DNA of 64,000 bases from positions 620,001-684,000 of the forward strand of contig NW_013171866.1 in NCBI RefSeq assembly GCF_000151665.1, read 5' to 3'. This document shows positions 12,910-22,852 of the stretch, in pieces. How positions within the stretch are numbered: position 1 is the stretch's first letter; every line of letters starts with the position of its first letter. The notes under the pieces were generated by a model. That model was not told the DNA's origin and did no database searches. It was given only the letters and a program-made list of their open reading frames with translations. The position numbers and the translations under genes are program-made. The DNA is from Blastocystis hominis. Lineage: Eukaryota; Sar; Bigyra; Opalinata; Blastocystidae.

Positions 12910-14072
12910 TGCTCTTCACACCTTTCAGACATACGAGAGAAGAGATATTCGTGAATACAGAGATCATATGACTCTCACTTGTCCATTCTATTCCATTTAT
13001 CAGTTTGGTATGGGAAAGGGGCACAAGATTGTTGAGTATATCGATGAATGGTACATCGAGCAAAGACACCCCATTAATTGAAACACTCGCCTTGTATTCC
13101 TTATCCACAACCGATTCGATGGAATCACAATGTTTGAATAGGGCATCATTCTCATTGTAACATGCAATCGATGTGATCGACAGATATAAAGCCGAAGATA
13201 ATTCGAATTGGCATTGATTATTGAATGGTTGAGTGGATGTGTGTGTATAATTAAACAGTGTGGCATTATTGACTTTCACAAAACACTCAGAAGGTATCGT
13301 CCATGAATATTGATGAACACCATCCACTGTTTCACGCACGAGGACATGTTTGCCGTCGTTCTCTGGCATATTGATGAGCATGTTATCGAGCTTCTTGAAC
13401 GTGTAATTGTTTCCATTGCTGCTGAATATGTACAACATTGATTGATACAATTAACTTTGGTTGATTTCGTTCATAGGGTTTGACATACATACCCTTCAGA
13501 CACGCGCCATCATCGATGAACAGATCGGACAACTCGGGAGGCACTTCATCATTCACGACCTTGTAGACCACGCGTACATAGTAGTTGGAGAAGAAGTAAA
13601 CAGCACGATTCTCAGTTTCCACAGACACCACGTAGGGTTGGGTGTAGTACGTCCTGCCGAAGACGTTCAGAGGCACACCGAGCAGACCATAGGATTCCAA
13701 TTGAGGCAATAGATATTCCCATTCATCCTCGGTAAATATGGGGGGACGAGCTTCGTCCAGGGTCATCTCGATGCAATCGTAGTCGTGCAGGATCAAACCA
13801 CAGTTCACATTCGATTGCGGAGTGCAAACACTGAAACCGAATAGACGCTCACAATTGATCGGATACTTGGTATGGATAATGATATCGGCGAGTTCGATAT
13901 TTTCGTCCTCACAAGTGCGTACCAGGGAAGACCATGTGTTGTTCTCTGTTTTCTTGTATTTCATTTTTATCAAGGCATCCAGTGGGGTTAAAAGAGAAAA
14001 TATTAATATATAAATACATATATGAACAAGCCAACTCACACATTGAATCCCAATACAGGACGAGAAATTCAA
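12848..14072 (-). pseudogene. Unidentified Polinton gene, minus strand, one frameshift
   Basis: Two overlapping minus-strand frames (14072-13383 and 13450-12848) appear to form one protein of about 400 residues, joined by a frameshift near 13440. The likely start is the ATG around 13963 (MKYKKTENNTWSSL) because upstream residues look like translated spacer. The text is rich in beta-strand-like alternation and aromatics (GRTYYTQPYVVSVETENRA, SNYYVRVVYKVVND, WTIPSECFVKVNNA), as expected of a virion-type structural protein. I cannot assign it to major or minor capsid families. No catalytic motif is visible. It is transcribed opposite to its neighbours and converges with the integrase. Confidence 0.45.
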
Positions 14073-14855
14073 ATCAACGGAGTTCGATTCTGGAACCTTC
14101 TCAGGCGTGGATTCAAGTACAACGAGAAATTGAATCGTTTGTAGGACAAACCATTACCACCAGGTACGATGAAATACGTTCCCAAATCGAGATTGCTCTC
14201 TCCTAACAATCATTCCTTGATTATTGGAGAATCTGCCTACTACCAATTTCTCCGTGACAACTCTAGACCACGAGGCGGCAAATGGGTGAAAATGACGAAA
14301 GAAGAAGCCAAAGCGTACGATAATGATTCGAATATCAAGAAGATATTCATGGACGACCAGAAAGATGATTCGGACAACTCATCGTCCTATCCAGACGACA
14401 TCGATGAATTCAAATATGACTAAGATGGAAATGCGATTATCCCATTTGAGGTCTGGTACCTACTAGCTACTTGCCATCTAAGTTTTACTTTAGACTTAAA
14501 CAATTTGGTTGCCTATATATTAATAAGTATTCATCGCAACGAATATACTATCAACCCGGAGACTGGACGAATAATCAAGATTGGCGCTCATACCTGGAAA
14601 CGCTTTGCTGCCAAGTACTATCTGATCGATGGGAAGTTCACAGAGTAGCTCATTCCTGATTCACGAGAATATGTGTCAAACAAGGTATGGAATGAGAATA
14701 CAAGGTCATTGAAAACAGCAAAGAAACCAAAATACGCAACTCCTTGTAAATGAGTTGGTGATCCCAAAGGAGAGTGCAAGAATCTGATTGTGGGAAGCAA
14801 AGCATGGAACGAGAGATATCTCGAATATTAATGGAATGGTCATGAATTCGGTTAG
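14022..14855 (+). pseudogene. Protein with three NPxTGR-type repeats (2-cysteine-adaptor-like), broken by nonsense codons
   Basis: A single frame of about 276 codons from ATG 14022 is interrupted by TAG 14142, TAA 14421, a TAG near 14642 and a TGA near 14748. Three copies of the same motif lie in frame: LNPNTGREIQINGVRFWNLL, INPETGRIIKIGAHTWKRFA and DPKGECKNLIVGSKAWNERY. Each is Asn/Asp-Pro-x-Thr/Gly-Gly/Glu-Arg/Cys, hydrophobic strand, Gly, aromatic, Leu. This resembles the 2-cysteine adaptor motif of proteins from large DNA viruses. The middle is acidic (DDQKDDSDNSSSYPDDIDE). Because all three stop codons occur, decay is likelier than recoding. Confidence 0.5.
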
Positions 14856-14882
14856 AAGAGAAAACAACCATTATTTGAAGCC

Positions 14883-15443
14883 ATGAACACGGTGGAGAAG
14901 CGACAAAAAATAACACGTCGCAACAATTTCTTTGCTATGTTCGATCGCAAAGTCGCGGAAAGAAACTTGTCGGATGTGATCGTTTTCTCACTTGAATGTG
15001 CACTCACTTTCTATCACACCGCGGATACTAACATATACACAGAATAGATGAATGAGAAGCGAACCAGGAAGGACTTTCGCCTCAAGAACGATGAAGACAA
15101 GAGACTATGGGTTCGACTTCTTGATGGAAAGAACGAAGAGGAAGTGGAACCGATGAACCTGATGATGGACGAGACGGGTGAGTTCAATGAGGTAGCGAAG
15201 AAGTTCATTCTCAATGGTATGTGTGATTATCCACAGTGTCTCATCACCATCATGGCATACAACCTCATGTGGTCACATGCCGGTGAACTCAAGATACTCA
15301 ATCTCACCGATGATCAATTGGGACACCTTCGTATCATTCACAAGGATTGTATCGACGAGTGGTTGGAGGATTATCTGAAGTGGTACAAAAATGCAGTGAA
15401 AGAGAAAGAGATGGAAGGAAGTGGATTTGTGTACCGTGGTTAG
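14883..15443 (+). pseudogene. Unidentified Polinton-borne gene with one internal TAG
   Basis: One frame runs from ATG 14883 to TAG 15441 with a single in-frame TAG at 15045, directly before an ATG. The part after the TAG (MNEKRTRKDFRLKND to GFVYRG, 131 aa) is charged and probably helical, with Trp-rich segments (WVRLLDG, EWLEDYLKWYK). No family recognised. It precedes the polymerase frame and overlaps its presumed 5' end by about 20 bp. Confidence 0.4.
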
Positions 15444-18400
15444 ATCGGCTTCCATGTCGAGATGTTCCCACTTCGCTGATTCGTGGGTTACAAACATCAT
15501 AACACCTTTGATCCTTGGATGCACAGTTGTCAACCCGAATATCAATGACATCCGGTGCCTACAGCGATGTCTCATCCTGACAAGTGATGGCGGACACAAG
15601 ATCATCATGAATCGCAAGATGGGCGATTCGAGTGGGTACAACATATGGTGGAAATAACCCGACAAGCACATGGTGTTTAGGATGACAATTCACGAAATCG
15701 AGGAAGCAATGGACATTTGTGATAACAAGGCATTCGAGCAAAGTGAAGAGAAATTCGCGAGATTGAAAGAATTGAAAGTCTCTTTTAATGTTTTAGAAAT
15801 CACTCTGTTGCCTGGTTACGCTGACAACTGCAAGGATGAGTATGAGCTATTCACATGTTATCAGGTATACAAGTCAGAGGTGAATGGAACCACCCTCTCT
15901 CTTTATATTGTAAATGATACTCGAGGGGAGGGAGAGATAACAAAAATCCCAAGTACTTCTTATACATCAAAGACTTGAGCGATTTCAAACATCGCATCTT
16001 TCGTCAGAGTGATGCAAAGAATAGGCATCTTGCAAGAAACGTGGAGTACAGGTTCTGTGACTTCTTTAGATCACAAAGAGCTTTCCGAACCCATGAAGTA
16101 CAGGCATATCACAAACTGATGGATGATCGTGATCAATACAAGTTGTCGAGTGAAGAAACACGTCTGCGATTCACGAACCAGCAATACGAAATGCCATCAC
16201 CGGTCGTCGTGTATGTTGACTTCGAGTCAGCCATTGATGACAAGAATAGACACAAACCCATCATGTTGTCCTGTTTGGCCGTATCACACATTTTAACCAT
16301 TCAGACTCAACTGTGGATCTTCCACTCACCACAGGAGAACGAGAGTGATCTTCGTCCTTTCATGGAGAATCTGATTCAGTTACAAGAAAACGTGAAGTAG
16401 TATCTATTCGATGAATTACCCCGTGAGAACACTCCCGAGATTGAAAGAGATTATCAGTCTACGTCTATGTGTCCATTCTGTCGCAAGAAACTTCAGGATA
16501 ATAAGGTTAAACATAATGCACATGTGGTAGGTGAGTATTCGAATGACACTGAGACCCGTTTCTACGAGGCTGGACAGTACATTGGCACCTGTTGTACCAA
16601 ATGCAATTTGCAGCTCTCGTTCAACAAGAAGAACTATCGTCTACCCGTCTACTTCCACAATGGATCGCACTATGATTTCACATTCATCATGAAACTCATA
16701 GCGGCAATGCCCGGGGACCTTGAAGTCATTCCAACCACTGAGGACAAGGAAATGCAGATCGAGTACAATGGCATTCAATTCAAGGACTCGTTGAAGCTCA
16801 TCAGTAGTCCACTGCGTTCCATTGTGGCACAGACACTCGGTGGTAACTTGGACCTCTATGTGCACACCAAACAACAACTATGCAAGTACTGTGAGTCTCG
16901 AGGCAAGCAATGGAATGACGAATACATCGATCTGTTGACACGGAAAGAACCCATGTTCTACAGTCTCATCAAGTCGTACGAGACGATGAACAATACTGTC
17001 ATTCCTCCTCGCGAGCAATGCATTGATGATATGAAGGGTGAGATGATGCCACAAGACGAATATGATCATATGGTGAAGCTGTGGAAGACCTTCGATATCA
17101 AGACATGGTGTGAATACTACGAATTGTACAATGTACTCGATGTGACTCTCATGGCTGATGTATTCGAGCATTTCCGAAACACCACACTGAATGCATTCGG
17201 TGTTGATCCCATGCATTACATCACAGCACCACAAATGGCATATTCGCTCTTCTTGAAAGTCACAATGGAGGGCGATCATAGTGAGAGTAGCCTCATGACC
17301 CTCGCAAGGAAATGGGCTCAGTACATCATGCGCATCAACGCGAATGAGGGGCTCACCGAGAAACAACTCGTGAAAGTGTTCTTGAATCGCATGGGTGAGT
17401 TCTATGATAGCAAGGGCATTCGATTGATGGAAACAAATGATATCGATGACTTCATGCGATTGTTGAAGAACCTGCGAGGAGGTATCACACAGATAGTGAA
17501 ACGACATGCCAAGGTTGACATTGACAACAAGGAGCAAGCAACGTCGTCCCAAGGCATCTACTACCTGGACGCCAACAACCTGTACGGTGGAGCCATGCAT
17601 CGAATGATGCCTTATGAGTTGGTGGGTGTACCTGAGCGACGAGAAGTGATGGAGAAGATCAATCGTGATCCAAATGGGTGGGTACAATCACTCAAGACGT
17701 TCGGCAAGTATGGGTTCATCATCGAGTGTGACATCGAGGCACCAGTGGAGCTGCACGACAAGTTCAATGATCTGCCATTCTTCCCCGTACAGAAGGCGGG
17801 AATGTACTCCGATGGAATCAAGAAGTACGCAGAGAAGAACGACATTGTGGACAAAGTGAAAGAGGTGAATACACCGAAGCTCATCTGCGATCTTGTACCT
17901 CGTCAAAAGTATCTCGTGCATTACTCACTGTTACAACTGGGCATTCAACAGGGATATCGTGTCACACACATTCACCACCTCATTCGATTCAAGCAGGCAC
18001 CATTCATCTTCGAGTACGTGAACATGCTGAGTGAGAAACGAGCGAAGTCCAAGACCACCGTGGAGAAGAACCTGTACAAACTGTTGGCAAACTCGACCTA
18101 TGGCAAATTCGTTGAGACTGGGCTGAAACGAATGAAAGTGAAGTTCGCTAACACGTGGAATGAACGTGAGGCAATCATTCAGAAGCATGGGTACGATATG
18201 ATCGCTGGGACAACCATGTATTCCGAGAATCTCATCGGCATCAAGTTGAACACACCGGTGCGCAGGGTGGAGAAGCCGTTCTTCATCGGGTTCGCCATTC
18301 TCGACATGTCCAAACACATCATATACGATTTCTACTACAATGTGCTCAAGAACACATTCGACACCGTGGAGCTGTTGGGACAGGACACGGATTCACTCAT

Positions 18401-18962
18401 CGTGCAGTTGCACGATCGCGCTAACATCGTTTACAAGATGTGTGACATGTACAAATCGTTCGACTTCTCGGAATTGGACAACACGAGCTACTTCTATGGA
18501 GAACTCGTGAACTATTACGAGCATGAAGTGGACAAGAGCAAGTTCCCTTCATTGGACTCGTTCCTCAACTTCAACAAGAAGTTGCCTGGTCCGATATTCA
18601 AGGACGAGCACAACGGACATCGCATCACGGAGTTCGTGGGACTTAGACCGAAGATGTACTGTTTGGTTGATGAGAAGCATGTGATACACAACGCAGCAAA
18701 GGGAGTTCCTCGCAACGTGGTGATCGATGGTGAGAGGATGAGCGTGAAGAACATCGAATTATTCAAACGTGCTCTTGAGGCAGAGATGAAGGGAAATGAA
18801 GTCATCGAAGGCAACTTCAAACACATCAATAACCAGGGATTCGATATCACCACCAAGGAACAGACTAAGACTCTTATGACTTGCACGGATGACAAGCGTT
18901 GGATCCTGGTCGATAATGTACATAAACTGGCTTTCGGGCATTCCCGATTGGCTGATAAGTGA
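15421..18962 (+). pseudogene. Polinton protein-primed family B DNA polymerase, with broken N-terminal part
   Basis: From 16401 to TGA 18960 the frame is open and all catalytic motifs are present. Exo I is VVVYVDFESA (just upstream of a TAG), Exo II is HNGSHYDFTFIM and Exo III is YNVLDVTLM. Polymerase motif A is YLDANNLYGGAM, motif B is KNLYKLLANSTYGKF and motif C is GQDTDSLIV. The order and spacing fit the protein-primed polymerases of Maverick/Polintons, which also carry a long N-terminal extension. That extension is broken: TAA at 15655, a frameshift at an A-run near 15945 and TAG at 16398. The enzyme would replicate the element. The start is uncertain. Confidence 0.9.
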
Positions 18963-18999
18963 TAATAATCTAACAAGTATTCACTTTGGCCCTCGGCCG

Positions 19000-19566
19000 A
19001 TAATTTTGCTGCATTGTTCGTCGTCGATTTTCAGGGAAGGTTAACATTTCGCGACTTATTGGTAATGAAGGGTAGAATAAGAGTTACCCAGAGTAAGCAA
19101 CGGTGAGTGATGGAAGATGGGGTCTGAAAGATGAATTTGATCGAAAATGGTTGGAAAAAACGGGAAATAGTATTTGCGCAAAACGAGTCTGTTACTAACT
19201 ACTCTTGGTTTTGTTGGTTTTTTGTAAGGGTACAATATTACGGCCATGTTGTGTGTTGTGCAAACGGCGCCTTTTCCTGATTAATACATAATAAAATACG
19301 GAAAGAACATGAATTGAAAGCTAATTGAACTCTACGAATCCTTTGCTTGAATAAGTCATTTTTATATTGATTTCCGCAATAATTATACTTGCATATACAA
19401 TGTGAATCTCCAAAAGTGTATTTGAACCGTTCTGTTATAAATTAACAGTGAATTAAACTGAGTTTCTCCATTTTGATGGTAGATTAATACTTTTTTTGGT
19501 GTACTGATATGTTCAAAAATAGTATATTCTTTTTTATATTACTCTCAAATAGCCAACCTTACTTCA
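19000..19566. other. AT-rich spacer between the element and LRR copy 2
   Basis: No gene seen. The right border of the Polinton should lie here. No inverted repeat matching the left side was found by eye. Confidence 0.4.
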
Positions 19567-19634
19567 ATGAACAAGGCTCAAAAGTTGTCTTGTAAATATG
19601 CTTCTGCTCCTGCTCCTGCTCCTCTTAAAATTTT

Positions 19635-19689
<55 letters not shown>

Positions 19690-20688
19690 CTTAAAATAAC
19701 TGTAACAGAAAATATGAAACTGAGTAAAGTGAGTTTGCAAGTGACGGATTTAATGATTTCATATAATTGCTGTAACGATTTATATACATTAGATCTGAAT
19801 CGATTCCAATGGCTACGATCGATTGTAATCTGCCAAAAATGTTTTGAATCAGTACAAACATTCGAAATTGATGGATTGCATCGATTGAGAACTCTAAAAA
19901 TAGAAATGAATTCGTTTACCGAAAAAAAGAATAAGTATGGAAAAGATGAATCGAAATCGTTTCACATATTGAATTGTGAATCACTAGAATCAATTGATAT
20001 TGGTCAATACTGTTTCAGCGATTTTGCTGGAGACTTTGAATTAAAGAATCTGCCCTCATTACGATCAATCAAAATCGGAAATATTAAAAATCCTCATAGA
20101 TACGAAGACAATGAAGATATGGAACTTGTACTCTTTTGTGCTTTTAATCAGAATTCTTCTTACAATTTTTATAATAGTTCGTTTGTGGTTCGAAGTAGTT
20201 ATAGGACTAATTATATTATGATTAGATCTTCCAAATCTTCAATCTATTATACTAGGTAATCAAGTATTCCGTGCTTCCACATTAACGATAATTGAAAGTA
20301 TTCAACAAGGAAAAGGAAATAGTTGATCTAGATCTTCCATCATTAGAATCCATTCAACTCGGTTGGTTTACACTACAAGGAAGTGATGAAGATTCTTGTT
20401 CCTTAATAATGCGAAGTATGAATATGATGATTCGAAATGATTGAATGTAGATCTTCCTAATCTAACATCTATTAGTTCCTCATATTCCAGTTTCCGTGAA
20501 TATCATTCAGTGACATTGGAAAGTCGTCTTTGTTAGTTCATATTAATGTAAATAGATATTCCTAATGTGCAAAATGTTGACATAAATTCTTCATTCATAA
20601 ACGTAGAATGCAAATCAATATCGAGTATTATGTGATTAATTCTATTCTATTTTTAGACGTGAATAGCAGGCTAGCTTCTCTTTTCTAG
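19567..20688 (+). CDS. Pro-rich / leucine-rich-repeat protein, family copy 2, lacking the MORN part
   Basis: Six exons: 19567-20194, 20226-20297, 20332-20415, 20451-20522, 20556-20624, 20657-20688, total 957 bp (318 aa). Introns are 31-35 bp, GT-AG, all phase 1 and at the same repeat boundaries as in the 2770-4600 gene. After a short N-terminus there are two Pro-Ala blocks from CTGCTC hexamers, then repeats (LSKVSLQVTDLMIS, SIVICQKCF, SFHILNCESLESIDIG, DLPxLxSIxLG). The MORN-like N-terminal third of copy 1 is missing, and the decayed Polinton lies just upstream. This may be a truncated but open gene. The role is unknown. Confidence 0.8.
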
Positions 20689-21266
20689 ACTGATTTAGAT
20701 TTCTTGTTGATTTGTGTTTGTTTTTTGTCAATTTATTTTATTCAATATTCACAAAGTCTTTTTGATAATAATAATTCAAGTAATTATTGTTTTATTTTTT
20801 GTGATTACTGGTATAAAAATAATCCTTGATGATATGATAATCGATACAAATACTCTTACTATTTACTCGATAGAATGTTATTATCATATAGACTAAATGT
20901 GGTGATGCTATCCTGTTTGAAATACCTTTATTGTTTATTCTCATTATTATACTCTATAGTAATTGCTCTAGTATATTCCTATTTCTTGTCGGTAGTAGCT
21001 GTATGTTGAGTATTGCCTTCATACAGATACCCTGTCCCTGTTTGATATTTCCTTCCTTGATATTATCAAAACTGCAATTCCTTATTTTCTACAAAATTTG
21101 ACCTTGATTATTATTATTATTGCAACATCTAACAGAATTTACTAATTACATTTTTCTGACATATCAAATAATAAATACACACGTCCACTGTCGGTCCATG
21201 ATCATTCTGAACCTCACACTGAAAAGAAGTACTCCCATCAACAATTCTCCCACTATTCCTTTATAA
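20689..21266. other. AT-rich spacer, no gene seen
   Basis: Low-complexity TTATTA and TTTTG-rich DNA between LRR copy 2 and the 3' end of the capping-enzyme-like gene. I see nothing else in it. Confidence 0.5.
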
Positions 21267-21274
21267 AACAAACA
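21267..21274 (-). terminator. TGTTTGTT 3'-end motif (capping-enzyme-like gene)
   Basis: Minus-strand TGTTTGTT 7 bp after the TGA at 21282. This octamer marks poly(A) sites in Blastocystis. Confidence 0.7.
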
Positions 21275-21281
21275 ACCAAAT

Positions 21282-22801
21282 TCAATCCAAATCACCAACA
21301 TATTTCCAATAACGTGATTCTGTGTCACCATAAACATATGGAGCCTTCGCATCAAACACACTAATCCCATCATTATCATGTGTCAGGGACGGAAGAAGCG
21401 ATTGTTTTATCTTTTTCAACTGATCGATCGGCCAACACTCACGATATCCGATCGATTTTACTTCAGCTTGCTGCGTTTTCTCCTTTTCCAACTCTTTCCG
21501 TTCGTGAATCTTATTTAGCACTTCCTTCTTCAACGCGTGGATTCGCTGTACGAATGGAAGCGTTTTCAGCGACATCCCATTAATGTACAAAACATCCAGA
21601 AGCAAAAGTCGCAGAATGGGAGGATTTAGCTTCCTACTCTTTGTTTAATTCACTGAAAACTCTACTTTTCGTGCACTATAATCCCATCACAGAGCGTGTG
21701 ATTGTGTGGATGGTTCTTTGCATCCAAAAATGTCTGTGGAAGAATGCATCGCATGGAGTTAACTCCATTTTCTGTTTTGATCTACTATCAAATCTGTTCT
21801 TTGTGAATACCAGTACACCATTTCCGTTCTCGATGAAAAAGAACACACGTTCACCGCGGGGAAGCCACGAACACATGAATTCTCCATCGGAAGGCAAAGT
21901 GGAAAGTGGAGAATCGATCTAAAGGCGAGTGGGTTGTGAAATGGGATAAAACTTTCATAGGAAGGCATGGAGAATGCCGTGAAAAAGAGTGGAAACGTTG
22001 CATCCAATTCGTGGTATGAACGTTAAAAGAACGCAATTGTGACAATAGATTTGCATTTGGAATGTCTGAACGAATGATAAAAAATAAAAAGAAAAAACTT
22101 TTGGATAACGAAAGGAATGAATCGAGTTCATGGATTGTCGCCTTCTTTGTGCGTAATAAATATCTATTTGTGTAATACTCAATAACAATACTGAGCAATG
22201 ATGAAATAGGGTAAATTGTATATAGTCATGTCCATTATTCCAACTAGTAAAGATGGATTCTTTTGGTGAAATTGGAACAGAAGCTGTAAGATTTTCAACA
22301 GCTCTTCTTCTGTCGGAATTGATGAGGTGATGTGCATGTTAATATAGCGAATTCCCCAATCATCAAATTCGCTACATGATATTCTATCATCGAACACTAC
22401 TCGATATCGCAATAGTAAATATCAGGATCGGCCAAACTTATTATCATCCCGATCTCTTGATTTCGCATGTGCCACTTCTGACAAAGCAGATCCGTATTCC
22501 ATATGTGACTTCTCTCAACCTGAGATTCATATCTACAGCTTGATCTCAAATATCCAATATAAACATCGATCCAAGAACCTGCTTGCATGCAAATATAAAT
22601 GAATCTCCAAGAAGTGAAGAACAAGAAGGAGAGGCAATCCACTCCCTTTTTTGATCCTCTGTCCATTGCAATAGTTTCCTACATATTATCCAAACTCCAT
22701 ACACCATTCTTTCCCTCGAATCGTTTCAACATCTCCTCTCTCTCCTGGATCGCCTCCTCCTCTTCTCGATCTCCAAAGGTTCGTTTGTTCTCTTCGCTCA
22801 T
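21282..22801 (-). CDS. mRNA capping-enzyme-like protein with both active sites lost
   Basis: Nine exons joined by eight GT-AG introns of 26-46 bp (including 22533-22578, 22372-22400, 22164-22191, 22066-22098, 21919-21952, 21782-21810, 21634-21665) restore one 420-residue frame. The first half aligns with the RNA triphosphatase of bifunctional capping enzymes (RYESQV; DDWGIRYINMHI; FHQKNPSLLVGI). The P-loop HCxxGxxR is replaced by MDMTIYNL, so the catalytic Cys and Arg are absent. The second half aligns with guanylyltransferase (LLLDVLYINGMSLKTLPFVQR, HDNDGISVF), but KxDG reads PSDG and LLDGE reads LCDGI, so the nucleotidyl Lys and motif IV Glu are gone. It ends before the OB fold; OB-like text follows in another frame. 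It is probably a non-catalytic paralogue or a recent pseudogene. Confidence 0.75.
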
Positions 22802-22821
22802 TCAATCTCAACGATTTTGTA

Positions 22822-22829
22822 AACAAACA
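22822..22829 (-). terminator. TGTTTGTT 3'-end motif (Rictor)
   Basis: Minus-strand octamer 23 bp after the Rictor stop and 20 bp before the next start codon on the same strand, showing how short the untranslated regions are. Confidence 0.6.
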
Positions 22830-22852
22830 TGATACAGGCAGAGTACATTTTA

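Larger units (their letters stand above)
11280..19000. mobile_element. Decayed Maverick/Polinton-type DNA transposon
   Basis: Two hallmark genes occur together: a retrovirus-like DD35E integrase (11894-12909) and a protein-primed family B DNA polymerase (about 15421-18962). Between them are a minus-strand gene and two further plus-strand genes, packed tightly and without host-type introns. Most frames carry nonsense changes (TAG, TAA and TGA all seen) or frameshifts, so the copy is old. I could not find terminal inverted repeats or target duplications by eye, so both borders are approximate. I did not recognise the packaging ATPase, the cysteine protease or the double-jelly-roll capsid gene. 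It sits between members of the LRR family. Confidence 0.8.

Noticed and set aside
14142-16400. In-frame TAG codons in several element genes as evidence of TAG recoding
   Set aside because: TAA (14421, 15655) and TGA (near 14748) also interrupt frames, together with frameshifts, so random decay is the simpler reading. Host genes here use TAG as a stop.
16878-17687. 269-aa minus-strand ORF opposite the polymerase
   Set aside because: It is a shadow of the PolB frame, which has all catalytic motifs.
21851-22198. 115-aa Phe/Ser-rich minus ORF as a separate gene
   Set aside because: It reads through introns 22066-22098 and 21919-21952 of the capping-enzyme-like gene; the exon parts belong to that protein.
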